A DNA stretch of 64,000 nt from Bacteroidales bacterium. GTDB taxonomy: Bacteria; Bacteroidota; Bacteroidia; Bacteroidales; F082. The stretch covers positions 10,132 to 74,131 of the forward strand of contig JALNZU010000017.1 of NCBI GenBank assembly GCA_023229245.1, given 5' to 3'. A model generated the notes under the pieces. The model ran no database searches. It saw only the letters and a program-made list of their open reading frames with translations, and was not told where the DNA came from. Shown piece after piece: positions 35,681 to 43,767 of the stretch (within the stretch, counting starts at the first letter, position 1; every line of letters begins with the position of its first letter). A program made the translations under genes and the position numbers.

Positions 35681-38436
35681 CTGATAATAGTTAATGGGCC
35701 TTTAGTAATCTGTCCATGTGTGTCTTGTACGACATAATAATAGGTGCCTTCGGGCAGTGGGTTCCCACTGTAATAGCCATCCCAGTCGTTTTGATAATCG
35801 CTGTTCTGATAAACCAATAAGCCGCTGCGAGTATATACTGCAACCCGTACTGGTCTGATCTTTTCAAGGTCTTTAATGACCCAGTAATCATTATAGCCAT
35901 CCCCATTTGGAGTGAACAAATTCATTAAACCTTCAATGGCTACTGGTATGTCTTCTTGTCTGGTAACTGAAAAATTGCGTGTGGAACTGCAACCGTCAAG
36001 GGTCACATTAACCCAATAAGTACCTGCTTTGGTTACAAGGAAAGTTTCAGTGGTGATGGAATTGATCCAGATAATATCGTCATACCGGCTCACTACCTTA
36101 AAAATAAGTTCTTTATCGGGTACAAGTTCAACTACCTGGCCTTCGGATATATGGGTGTTGTCGTTCAGGCGTAGGTCTATGTCTGGTTTAGGATTGATAT
36201 GTATTACTTTGGTCAGGGTATCGGTACATCCTAAGGTACTTTGTGCGATCAGGCTTACGTTATATGATCCCACAGCATCGTATTGATAAGTGATAGAGGG
36301 TCCCGCATACTGATTTCCATCACCAGTTTCCCAAATAAGGCTGCTTATCTCACCTCCGTCAATCATGACGTTTCCTGTAAACATAGTTTGGTCACCAAGG
36401 CAGAGATGGTCATATTCAAAATCTATGATAGGATATCCTCCTACTAATACAGGGTTATACACCGTTTCAATATGGCCATTTACAGTGGTTACCCGCATCC
36501 CAACCAAATGTTCGCCAGGGGAGTTAAATACAATACTTGCCGTATCGCCGCTGGCATCATTGAATTGTCCGGTAGCGTGCATATCCCATTCGATAGCAGC
36601 AATCAGGTCGTTGCTTTCAACAATTGCAAATAAATGAGTTGTATCGCCCAAACATGCTGTAGTAGCTTCGAAGTCAATCATAATATCAGTTATTATTTCG
36701 ATGATGGCTTCGTCACTATCGCTGCATCCCTTGTCGTCCGTGCCTTGTACCCAATATAAAGTAGTTATTGATGGACTTACTATGATAGTGGAGCTTGTGT
36801 CGCCGGTTGACCAAAGATAGGTTGAAGCACCTTCTGCAGATAGGGTTACCTCTGTTTCGGGAGCAACTATAGACTGTTTGGGAAACACCTGTACATTAGG
36901 TAGTGGGTTTACCTGAATAAACACTGTATCTGACATGATCACACCATGTTCGTAAGTAGCTTGTGCCCATATACTTACTGATTCTTCTGCCTCAAACTGA
37001 ATAGTTTGTGTCGTTTCTCCGGTACTCCAGATATAACTGATGGCATCGGGCGCAGTGAGTATGACTATATCGCCCTGACACACTTCCTGATCAGGGCCAA
37101 GGAAGGCTGTGTGTTTACAGAATCCGGGTTCATAAGTGATACCGGGTAAGACACATAAACGTTCTCGTAAATTTTCTTTCACATCGCCTTCAGGAAGCAT
37201 CATCACATAATCCATAGCCATGAGGGCGTGAGTAGGAGTGATCTGCTGTTCAGCTTGTATCACCGCATCGGTGGCTATAGCATCTAACGGATGAAGTACT
37301 CTTCCTAACCATTTCAAGTTGAGCAAGGCTTTGTTTTGAGTATATCTGTAGGTGGAAATATTATCCGGCTGGGTGACCACCATATCCACTATGTTTGATT
37401 CACCTTCTATGAGTAGTGTCAACGCATAATATCTAAAATCATCCGGTATATTATTTCCACTGAAAGTGATGGTAAGCTCGTTCCCATCCAACTGGCTGTG
37501 TACTGTGATCAATTCTTTCAATCGTAGATACTCCCACACCTCTGATGAAGAAGCCGACCAGATATTGTCAAGTCCATCCTGACCAAATACAGTAGCAATT
37601 TGATTCATCTGGGCCTTAAAAGTGTCGAAGCTGATATCTACACCGCCAAAGCCATGATTAAAAAAGGTGGCTATATAATGATTATCAGGGCCAGCTTGAG
37701 CAGCTATGGATTGAACTTCCTGAAATAAATTGCCGGTAATAGCACCTCTGGATACTTCTATCCCTTGAATAGGTGGTAAGGTTTCTACTCGTTGTGGGTT
37801 TGTCAATGCATTGATACCATCGTAATAAACCACTAAATGTTTGGTTTTGGCATAAGGTATCAACGAAACATCGTTATTGGGTACCACAAACACATTCATA
37901 TCGTACCCGTTAGGGATAGTAGCGCTGAGGGTCTTACGCTTTGTATAGCTAAGGTTTCTCAAGGCTTCTAATTCTTTGTCCGGCTGTGGCGGATCGGTTA
38001 GCCCATGATTGACAATACCGAATTCGCCTGCCCATAAGTTGATCAGATTGTCCCAATGCAGAAAGCCGGGTATAAAATCGTGTATATCAGTTCCGTTAGC
38101 GGCAAAGGAGAAATGTACCGCATCCATTTTGAAGGGTTGCTTATCTTGTGGGTTTACTTCGGTGAAAAACAAGCCGGGATTTCCTTGCTGCCCTTTGAAA
38201 AAGGGCATTACCTGATCATGTACAGCCGGATTACCATCGTCCATTTGTAGGATAAGAGCAAAATCTTTATTATATTTCAAAGCGGTTTTTTGCACTAAAG
38301 GCATGGAGGAAGGAGGATCGACAAACACTAGTTTGATGCTGAAATCTTCGATACGACTACCCGTTTGTGTAAAGGCAAACTTATTGAATAGTATGCTGAT
38401 AGCTAAAAGAATCCCCAATCGTATCGCTTTTTTCAT
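35677..38436 (-). CDS. Secreted multidomain protein with type B (gliding-type) sorting domain
   Basis: Function unknown. 919 residues. Signal peptide AFT|QTGSR. N-terminal domain (about 30-430) paralogous to the protein at 31081-34587: ILQMDDGNP, NHGLTDPP, FVVPNNDVS, DNIWSASSSEVWEYL, AMDYVMMLPEGDVKENL. PKD/Ig-like repeats follow (STGETTQTIQ, STGDTSSTII). The C-terminus from about 840 is a gliding-type domain: NLFTPNGDGYNDYWVI, VAVYTRSGLLVYQ, DWDGYYSGNPLPEGTYYYVV. Its stop overlaps the start of the PorP/SprF gene, matching the known link between type B cargo and SprF-like partners. Confidence 0.85.
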   Translation of the reverse strand: MKKAIRLGILLAISILFNKFAFTQTGSRIEDFSIKLVFVDPPSSMPLVQKTALKYNKDFALILQMDDGNPAVHDQVMPFFKGQQGNPGLFFTEVNPQDKQPFKMDAVHFSFAANGTDIHDFIPGFLHWDNLINLWAGEFGIVNHGLTDPPQPDKELEALRNLSYTKRKTLSATIPNGYDMNVFVVPNNDVSLIPYAKTKHLVVYYDGINALTNPQRVETLPPIQGIEVSRGAITGNLFQEVQSIAAQAGPDNHYIATFFNHGFGGVDISFDTFKAQMNQIATVFGQDGLDNIWSASSSEVWEYLRLKELITVHSQLDGNELTITFSGNNIPDDFRYYALTLLIEGESNIVDMVVTQPDNISTYRYTQNKALLNLKWLGRVLHPLDAIATDAVIQAEQQITPTHALMAMDYVMMLPEGDVKENLRERLCVLPGITYEPGFCKHTAFLGPDQEVCQGDIVILTAPDAISYIWSTGETTQTIQFEAEESVSIWAQATYEHGVIMSDTVFIQVNPLPNVQVFPKQSIVAPETEVTLSAEGASTYLWSTGDTSSTIIVSPSITTLYWVQGTDDKGCSDSDEAIIEIITDIMIDFEATTACLGDTTHLFAIVESNDLIAAIEWDMHATGQFNDASGDTASIVFNSPGEHLVGMRVTTVNGHIETVYNPVLVGGYPIIDFEYDHLCLGDQTMFTGNVMIDGGEISSLIWETGDGNQYAGPSITYQYDAVGSYNVSLIAQSTLGCTDTLTKVIHINPKPDIDLRLNDNTHISEGQVVELVPDKELIFKVVSRYDDIIWINSITTETFLVTKAGTYWVNVTLDGCSSTRNFSVTRQEDIPVAIEGLMNLFTPNGDGYNDYWVIKDLEKIRPVRVAVYTRSGLLVYQNSDYQNDWDGYYSGNPLPEGTYYYVVQDTHGQITKGPLTIIR

Positions 38437-38564
38437 AAACTGATGCCTTACTGGTTCAATCAGCTAAAATAGTGATTCAAATTGAATGGGATCAGTTTTT
38501 ATTAAAAAAACCTTTTTAGATGAAGTATAAGGTTCTGTTTTGAAATAATATTTTTCGGAAAACC

Positions 38565-38595
38565 TTTGGAGAGATTCAAAAATAGGTTATTTTTG
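38565..38595 (+). promoter_or_regulatory. Promoter of tRNA-Asn: TTTG-N19-TATTTTTG
   Basis: Exact consensus at both elements with 19-bp spacing, 21 bp upstream of the tRNA. Identical in form to the tRNA-Glu promoter. Confidence 0.8.
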
Positions 38596-38615
38596 CAAAC
38601 CCAAATACGGGAAAT

Positions 38616-38689
38616 TCCTCCTTAGCTCAGTTGGTTAGAGCATCTGACTGTTAATCAGAGGGTCGCTGGTTCAAGTCCAGCAGGGGGAG
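38616..38689 (+). tRNA. tRNA-Asn (GUU), integration target
   Basis: Acceptor TCCTCCT pairs with AGGGGGA; anticodon loop CTGTTAA gives GTT. Its 3' part from 38646 belongs to the 46-bp direct repeat, so the 3' end now present derives from the integrated element and restores an intact tRNA. Confidence 0.95.
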
Positions 38690-38691
38690 CG
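38646..38691 (+). repeat. attL: 46-bp direct repeat, left copy
   Basis: Runs from the anticodon stem of tRNA-Asn to two bases past the discriminator. Identical at every position to 43869-43914; the flanking base differs on each side. Confidence 0.95.
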
Positions 38692-38701
38692 TGAAAGACA
38701 G

Positions 38702-38729
38702 GCACTTACAGCGATGTAGGTGCTTTTTT
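38702..38729 (+). terminator. tRNA-Asn terminator carried by the element
   Basis: Stem GCACTTACA/TGTAGGTGC (two G-U pairs) around GCGA, then TTTTTT. It lies inside the element. The chromosomal original, displaced to 43926-43952, differs only in the 5' arm. Confidence 0.85.
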
Positions 38730-38736
38730 GTTTTTC

Positions 38737-38758
38737 TTTGTAACAGATTTGTAACAGA
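38737..38758. repeat. GTAAC repeat at the element's left end (probable recombinase arm site)
   Basis: Contains TGTAACAGATTTGTAACA, two GTAAC half-sites 11 bp apart. The same sequence occurs twice at the right end (43685-43706 and 43715-43736). Suits arm-type sites for a recombinase with an N-terminal arm-binding domain. Confidence 0.65.
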
Positions 38759-38789
38759 AAACGAAAATAAGGATGCCGAAAAAGTAAGC

Positions 38790-39043
38790 CGATAGCCGGA
38801 TAAAATGGTTTGAGAAAATTGCCGAAAAAAAATTAATCGGCAGGATCATGAAAAGCCATTGCAGAAATGTTCGGATTGAGCCATGTTGCGGTAAAGAAAA
38901 TAATTGATGTAACTAAACGAAATATTTCGGAAAGTTATAAAGATTTCAAACCGCTGCTTTACAATATCAGGAACACACAAAAAGGCAACAATACAGATCA
39001 TTACGGTAGTTTTCATGTACTTATGGTTAATCTTTCAGGTTGA
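38790..39043 (+). pseudogene. Remnant of an HTH-DNA methyltransferase-like gene
   Basis: An open stretch from about 38867 reads MFGLSHVAVKKIIDVTKRN, then KPLLYNIRNTQKGNNTDHYGS and stops at 39043. It recalls the HTH linker and LYNIW-x-x-Q start of adenine methyltransferases found on Bacteroidota mobile elements. A sensible continuation upstream (WFEKIAEKKLIGRI) lies in another frame with a stop between them, and no catalytic motif follows. Likely a decayed fragment; the family match is from memory and tentative. Confidence 0.35.
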
Positions 39044-39095
39044 ATTATCTGAACTTGATTCTTCGGATTTTCGGTCGCCTCCATGTGGGAAATTC

Positions 39096-39410
39096 TCATT
39101 CAACCTTGTCAAGACCATGATTAAGTCGCATTTGAGCAAATGGATCAGCCACTTTAACCGCTCCTGAACTCAAGTCTTCATAGTGTATACTTTGCAACGC
39201 CGGTAGAACAATTTTTGCCAGCTCGATCATGAATCGGATACGTTCTTTCGGTTCTAATTGCTCAAAATCCTTTCTAATTTGATCTTGATTCCCAAGTATC
39301 AATTCATTAAAAAACTCTCTTACATCTGCTGTCGCACGGTTGCGACTTCCTTTTTTACGCCCACCGCCTTTGTTGCCAACAGCAAATGTTCCGTCATTAT
39401 TTCTTTTCAT
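39096..39410 (-). CDS. Small phage-type protein with GGRKKGSRNR start (DUF5681-like)
   Basis: Function unknown. 104 residues. The N-terminus (KGGGRKKGSRNRATADVREFF) matches the basic GRPxGSxNK-type leader of small phage and mobile-element proteins, some annotated as terminase small subunits or DUF5681. It continues LEPKERIRFMIELAKIVLPALQ, seen in Bacteroidota prophage proteins. Last gene of the polymerase operon, 11 bp after it. A DNA-packaging or DNA-binding role is possible but unproven. Confidence 0.6.
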   Translation of the reverse strand: MKRNNDGTFAVGNKGGGRKKGSRNRATADVREFFNELILGNQDQIRKDFEQLEPKERIRFMIELAKIVLPALQSIHYEDLSSGAVKVADPFAQMRLNHGLDKVE

Positions 39411-39421
39411 TGTCCCGTTTT

Positions 39422-41038
39422 TTATCGTTTGTTAATCGGATTAAAGTTTGTGAGTATATTTTTAAATTCAATTAGCCCATCTAAATATGGGGAGTATGTT
39501 TTGTTTCCATTGTTTGCTTTCACAACTGAAAGATGACTTTCCACAAATAAAGAACAATCCGTTATAACACTGCATTGATTAAGCCGTACCGGATAGGTTG
39601 GTAACTCTATCCCTGAAAAATAGTTTTCAAGCTCCATTATTTCGTTACTCCAATCGGTTTTGCTCATTAGCTCCAATTTAAAGGATGTTTGCTTATCATG
39701 TAGTGGTTCAATGCTAAAAGTAGGAACAATGCCAAATAAACGCTTAAAAACGTTTTTAACGATGGATAACGCCTTTTGCTCATGTTCCGGTTCAACCAAT
39801 ATGCTATCATGGATTGTTAGAGGTATGATGTTGTTGTTGACTAATTCTTTTGCAATATAGTCAATAAATACGATGCTTTCAATGGTCTGGAGTAGTATTG
39901 CCAGTTGTGTATGATCTTTTTCTTTCAGGATAGTAATTATTTCCGCAATGCTTGGAAAAACTTCTTTAAATATATCCTTTTCTTTTTTGTAAGGTGTGAA
40001 TTTTTTGTTGTTGCGATACTCAGTATTTTTTGAGAACAACACTTTAAACATTGTATCTTTTGCTTGACTTCTTGAAATACTTTCATTGCCGGATTTTTTG
40101 TTGTACTCTTTTGCCATGTTATCGTAAAATAATCCGGTTGAAACCCATTGCATGAACTTCATAAATTCAGTACTCCAAAAAGTCGTATTTTTTGAAAAAT
40201 CGCAAATTTTACGAATTTTTGAATTTGTATTAAGTTTGTGATTACCAATCAAATGGACTATGTCTAAACTTTCAAAGTCAGAACATAAGGGATAGCTGTA
40301 TGTTTGTACTTTATCCTTGTCGTTATCCTTTGTGAAATTCTTCATGTATTTTAGTACAACCATAAGAAAGAAAGATTGTGAATTTTTCAAATCTATCTGT
40401 ACTAAATCTTGTTTCACAAATTTTCGCAAATCACTTTTCATGTTAGTCAGGCCTGTATCCGCTCTTTTATTTGTGCTGTTGCGTTTAAAGAACCGCCGTC
40501 TGCGATCGCTGAACATGATAACGGATACAAGATAAGATGCTGCTTTATTTCCTGTTGCATTGTTGTTGATCCACTCTATAGCCGCTTCCTTGTCATATTC
40601 TATTTTATCATACTTCTTGACCATCTTATTCAAGTGTGGTTCTAATCGGCTGTAATTCGTTTTTTTGGCCTTGTACTTCTTTGCCAGTCTTTCGTACAAC
40701 GGTGATTCCTCCGTAATGGAATACACTTGAAAACTTGTTGCTTTAGGTCGATAGTAATAACTTTTCCGATTCGGTATGTACTTTTTATCACTCTCCAAAA
40801 AGTCGTTTTTTTCAAGGAATTTGATACAACTATCTATATCACAATGGATTAGTTTAGTTAGTTTTTTCTTGTTGATCGGTACGAACCCGTCATTTTTCTC
40901 GTCTATCCGCTTTTTGATAGCTGGTTGCAACCACACGTAATGCATTAGGTAACAAATAGCATCTGCATTGCGCTTACCCTTGACAATATCCGGTAATGTT
41001 TTCGGCACAATTATTTCAAACGGTCGTCTGATTTGCAT
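39422..41038 (-). CDS. Divergent family A (TV-Pol-like) nucleic acid polymerase
   Basis: Probable replication polymerase of the element. 538 residues. Three motifs match superfamily A polymerases in order and spacing: motif A VQIDLKNSQSFF (Asp216), motif B SRSQAKDTMFKVLF (Arg323, Lys327), motif C LTIHDSILVEPEHEQ (His410, Asp411). No 3'-5' exonuclease domain. The N-terminal 100 residues look like a winged helix (NKKKLTKLIHCDIDSCIKFLEKN), as in replication initiators. The TNMKSDLRKF run before motif A occurs in mobile-element polymerases of the TV-Pol group, described in bacterial mobile elements and virophage (from memory). It overlaps the 85-aa gene by 23 bp. Confidence 0.65.
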   Translation of the reverse strand: MQIRRPFEIIVPKTLPDIVKGKRNADAICYLMHYVWLQPAIKKRIDEKNDGFVPINKKKLTKLIHCDIDSCIKFLEKNDFLESDKKYIPNRKSYYYRPKATSFQVYSITEESPLYERLAKKYKAKKTNYSRLEPHLNKMVKKYDKIEYDKEAAIEWINNNATGNKAASYLVSVIMFSDRRRRFFKRNSTNKRADTGLTNMKSDLRKFVKQDLVQIDLKNSQSFFLMVVLKYMKNFTKDNDKDKVQTYSYPLCSDFESLDIVHLIGNHKLNTNSKIRKICDFSKNTTFWSTEFMKFMQWVSTGLFYDNMAKEYNKKSGNESISRSQAKDTMFKVLFSKNTEYRNNKKFTPYKKEKDIFKEVFPSIAEIITILKEKDHTQLAILLQTIESIVFIDYIAKELVNNNIIPLTIHDSILVEPEHEQKALSIVKNVFKRLFGIVPTFSIEPLHDKQTSFKLELMSKTDWSNEIMELENYFSGIELPTYPVRLNQCSVITDCSLFVESHLSVVKANNGNKTYSPYLDGLIEFKNILTNFNPINKR

Positions 41039-41273
41039 AAAATCCAGCTCTATGTTTTGAAATAGGACAAATTCCGCTTTTAACTAAGCTGATCCTTCCT
41101 TCTGTTTCCCATTGTGCTACATATCGGCAAATATTAGCTCTCAAGATGTTTGTTTCAACCGCAACCATCAGCATAGTCTTAGGACAGTCAGCAAATGCAT
41201 GATATACTTTTTGCTTCTGGGTTGCGAAATGATTATCTTTGTCCTTTATTCTCTGGGGGTGTGAATGGTTCAT
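41016..41273 (-). CDS. 85-aa putative winged-helix protein
   Basis: Function unknown. Central sequence KTMLMVAVETNILRANICRYVAQWETEGRISLV reads like a winged helix (helix, helix, recognition helix, wing); the flanking segments are polar. It overlaps the upstream HTH gene by 4 bp (ATGA) and the polymerase start by 23 bp, so all three are translationally coupled. It may be a control or accessory factor of the polymerase. Confidence 0.6.
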   Translation of the reverse strand: MNHSHPQRIKDKDNHFATQKQKVYHAFADCPKTMLMVAVETNILRANICRYVAQWETEGRISLVKSGICPISKHRAGFYANQTTV

Positions 41274-41608
41274 TTTGCACCCCCTTTCTTGTATTGATAC
41301 GCTTCTGCTTCTTGGTCTATTTCGCTAAAAGGTTTTTGCCGTCCGGCTTTCAGATACTCCATTAACTCGGTGCGTGAAAAGTACAACCGCTTGCTACGCT
41401 TCATGAATGGTAGTTCTCTTTTATGAACCTTTCCGTACATGGTAGCTACTGAAAGATTTAAAAAGTCGGCTGCTTCCTGTATGGTCAACAGTTGTTCCGG
41501 CTGCTCTTTCGGCTCGGTTGTTTTAGTCTCATGATATACTTCTTTGATCCAACGTTTGAATATTGGTTCTAACTTGGATAATGGTACATTGAAAAATACT
41601 TGCTCCAT
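41270..41608 (-). CDS. Excisionase-like helix-turn-helix protein (MerR/HTH_17 type)
   Basis: DNA-binding protein, likely the directionality factor for the recombinase or a regulator of the operon. 112 residues: 35 or so charged residues, then the HTH_17 domain LLTIQEAADFLNLSVATMYG followed by KVHKRELPFMKRSKRLYFSRTE, then a lysine-rich tail. First gene of the HTH-orf85-polymerase-orf104 operon. The GTAAC cluster at 41645-41685 lies just upstream. Confidence 0.8.
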   Translation of the reverse strand: MEQVFFNVPLSKLEPIFKRWIKEVYHETKTTEPKEQPEQLLTIQEAADFLNLSVATMYGKVHKRELPFMKRSKRLYFSRTELMEYLKAGRQKPFSEIDQEAEAYQYKKGGAK

Positions 41609-41644
41609 TGATACAAAAATTAAATTAACAATGGCTGCAAGCTA

Positions 41645-41685
41645 TAACCGTGTAACTGGTTGCGTAACGGTTACAAGATGGTTAC
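41645..41685. repeat. Cluster of GTAAC/GTTAC half-sites upstream of the polymerase operon
   Basis: GTAAC at 41652-41656 and 41664-41668, inverted copies GTTAC at 41670-41674 and 41681-41685, with GTAAC-G-GTTAC as a perfect inverted repeat at the centre. The half-site matches the end repeats of the element. It could be an operator or the iterons of a replication origin. Confidence 0.6.
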
Positions 41686-41690
41686 TTTTT

Positions 41691-42407
41691 TTAGATCAAT
41701 CCTTTATCTTTCTTTTGTTCTTCCTGTTCTTCTTTTAAGTATTCAATATCGTTCAGAACTTTATTAACTACTTTTTTATAGTTTTTCTCAAGAAAAGGTA
41801 TGATCCCTTCAAGTTTGGCAATAGGATAGTCTTTAGCCATCCGGTGGCATACTTTATAGTATGTATTTCTGAAAGATTTGATACTGGCTTGCTTCAAGCG
41901 TTGTTCTTCTTTGCTCCGAGTTTGTATGTTGTGCTTTTTTATAAAGTCTTGCATGCGTCCGTCTTTTGTTGTGCTTCCAGATGTTAGGCTGGTTATTTCA
42001 GCATAGTAAAATATTGTAGCCCATTGCAGGACGCTGTACTCTTCTTTTTTGGTCTCCTGCTTGCTGTTTAAAAATTCAATAAATTTCTGTGCTTTGTTTA
42101 CTAATTTTCTATCGGTGTGTTCGTAACCGCTTAGCCCTCTATGTAACTCAATCAAATCTTTTATGTATTGGATCAAATCCTTTTTAAGTAGTTCTATTTC
42201 GCTTACATCATTAAGTTTTTCCTTGTCCTGTTCTCTTTTCAGGATCGCCTGAAAGTCTCTTTTGTTTTCTGCTATCCTTGTTTGCGGCAACGTAAAGCCG
42301 CTGGGAAATACTCTATCCGGTGCTGGCAGGCTTAAAAACTTCGCAAGCTGGTTTCTATTAATGATCCTGTCAAATACTTCTTTATGCTTGTCGTATGCTG
42401 TTTCCAT
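41691..42407 (-). CDS. 238-aa mobile-element protein of unknown function
   Basis: I do not recognise a function. Mostly helical and charged: a possible coiled coil around residues 55-90, then a conserved-looking core SVLQWATIFYYAEITSL, then KDYPIAKLEGIIPFLEKNY and a highly charged C-terminus. Similar proteins sit next to recombinases in Bacteroidota elements, as far as I recall. It lies 25 bp after the recombinase gene, probably on the same transcript. Confidence 0.65.
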   Translation of the reverse strand: METAYDKHKEVFDRIINRNQLAKFLSLPAPDRVFPSGFTLPQTRIAENKRDFQAILKREQDKEKLNDVSEIELLKKDLIQYIKDLIELHRGLSGYEHTDRKLVNKAQKFIEFLNSKQETKKEEYSVLQWATIFYYAEITSLTSGSTTKDGRMQDFIKKHNIQTRSKEEQRLKQASIKSFRNTYYKVCHRMAKDYPIAKLEGIIPFLEKNYKKVVNKVLNDIEYLKEEQEEQKKDKGLI

Positions 42408-42432
42408 ACCGTTATTATTTTATAGTTGTGTT

Positions 42433-43662
42433 TTACTTGGCTTGTCTGAAAGAGGTCAAAGCCTCTGTCTCTTTCTCAATCTGTTCAAATTCAAATGATG
42501 CTAAATAGTTTTTTGTAACCTCTATGCTGCTATGCCCCAACAGGTCGCTGATCATTGCGATATTCGTACCGGATCGTTTCAGTATGGTTGCGAAACTGTG
42601 CCTTGCCGAGTAGGTGGTAACCGGTTTGGTTATTCCTACATTTCGGGCTATCCTTTTCATGTGCTTGTTGATTAGCTGGGTCAACTGCTGATGTACCGCT
42701 CTCTGCCTTTCAGCTGTCATTTCTTTATCCAGATGTGAAAAGATAAATGCGTCCTGGTTAACGGATAGCCGTCCCCATTTTTTGATAACTTCCAGTGCTT
42801 CCGGTTTCAGCGCAACAGTTATCATTTGTCGTTGTTGCCGGCTGTTTTTGGTCTTGGCTCTCTCATAGTTCAGCTGTGTTCCGTCTATGTTGCTCCATTT
42901 AAGCTGGCAAAGGTCTTTGACGTTCATACCGTTGCACAGGTACAAGAAAATCCAGTAGTCTTTTGCCATATCTTCATAGCTCATTGGCTCGGTCTTATAA
43001 TGATAGATAAGGCTTATTTCTTCAATGGTTAACGCTTTTTTAATGTTTCTTGAGGTTGGTATTTCGTACAATCCAATACCGAAAGGATAAAGCAGTTTAT
43101 CTATTTTCTGAGCGTTGAACAAAGCCCTGAGACAGCGTAAATAAATCCCAACAGTAGTAATACTGCGCCCGTTGCTTAGCATCCATTTTTCATACCGCTT
43201 CAATAGCTCCGGTGTTACATCAGCGAACGTTAATCCTTTCTTAAAGTCTTCAATGCTATTTTTAGCGCATTGGTAGTTAACGGCCGATCCGATTTGATCG
43301 TTCAGCTTTAGCAGCTTAATTTTTTTGTCAAAAGCGTATGAAACGCTGTTTCTTAAGTTCCGGTTTTCGGTAAATACTTCATTGAACTTGTCGAAAGTGA
43401 ATACCTTCAAGGTGTTGATCGCATCTTCTGCTTTGTTCAGGTAGTGTAACAGCTTTCGGTGTGTTTCTTTTTCTTCTGGGGATCGCCTTTTGGCTGTCAA
43501 TAGTCCCGTCAAGGGGTCGGGTTCGGATTTTTCCGGGTGGTACAGATATACATCAGTAGGATAGTATTTTCTCTGGCTGTTGTACGTTATTCTGATCTTT
43601 ACCGGACAGTATCCGTTTTTGTTCGGTCTTGGGTCAAGATATAGGGTTGCGGTTGCCTTCAT
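42433..43662 (-). CDS. int: Tyrosine recombinase (integrase) with variant active site
   Basis: Integrates and excises the element at tRNA-Asn. 409 residues: N-terminal arm-binding domain (about 1-90), SAM-like core-binding domain (about 100-200), catalytic domain (210-400). Active-site pieces: TYSARHSFAT (Arg354, with Tyr351 where histidine is usual), LLGHSSIEVTKNYLASF (His377, nucleophile Tyr386) and a lysine near 270-272. Where the first catalytic arginine normally stands (TGxRxxE) the sequence is NGMNVKD, so Asn247 takes its place, recalling the altered first arginine of the CTnDOT integrase. Its promoter lies at 43737-43767. Confidence 0.93.
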   Translation of the reverse strand: MKATATLYLDPRPNKNGYCPVKIRITYNSQRKYYPTDVYLYHPEKSEPDPLTGLLTAKRRSPEEKETHRKLLHYLNKAEDAINTLKVFTFDKFNEVFTENRNLRNSVSYAFDKKIKLLKLNDQIGSAVNYQCAKNSIEDFKKGLTFADVTPELLKRYEKWMLSNGRSITTVGIYLRCLRALFNAQKIDKLLYPFGIGLYEIPTSRNIKKALTIEEISLIYHYKTEPMSYEDMAKDYWIFLYLCNGMNVKDLCQLKWSNIDGTQLNYERAKTKNSRQQRQMITVALKPEALEVIKKWGRLSVNQDAFIFSHLDKEMTAERQRAVHQQLTQLINKHMKRIARNVGITKPVTTYSARHSFATILKRSGTNIAMISDLLGHSSIEVTKNYLASFEFEQIEKETEALTSFRQAK

Positions 43663-43684
43663 GATCCATCAATTTTTTGTTACA

Positions 43685-43736
43685 TTTTTGTAACAGATTT
43701 GTAACAGATTTTCGTTTTTGTAACAGATTTGTAACA
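43685..43736. repeat. Two copies of the GTAAC end repeat at the right end
   Basis: Copies at 43685-43706 and 43715-43736, 30 bp apart, each with two GTAAC half-sites 11 bp apart, matching the left-end copy at 38737-38758. They lie between the recombinase promoter and its start codon, so recombinase binding could block its own expression. Confidence 0.7.
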
Positions 43737-43767
43737 CAAAAATACAAAAATATCGCAAAGAAACAAG
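43737..43767 (-). promoter_or_regulatory. Recombinase promoter: CTTG-N19-TATTTTTG
   Basis: -7 element at 43737-43744 (rc TATTTTTG), -33 at 43764-43767, 19-bp spacer, the same layout as the tRNA promoters. A 14-bp direct repeat overlaps it. Confidence 0.65.
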
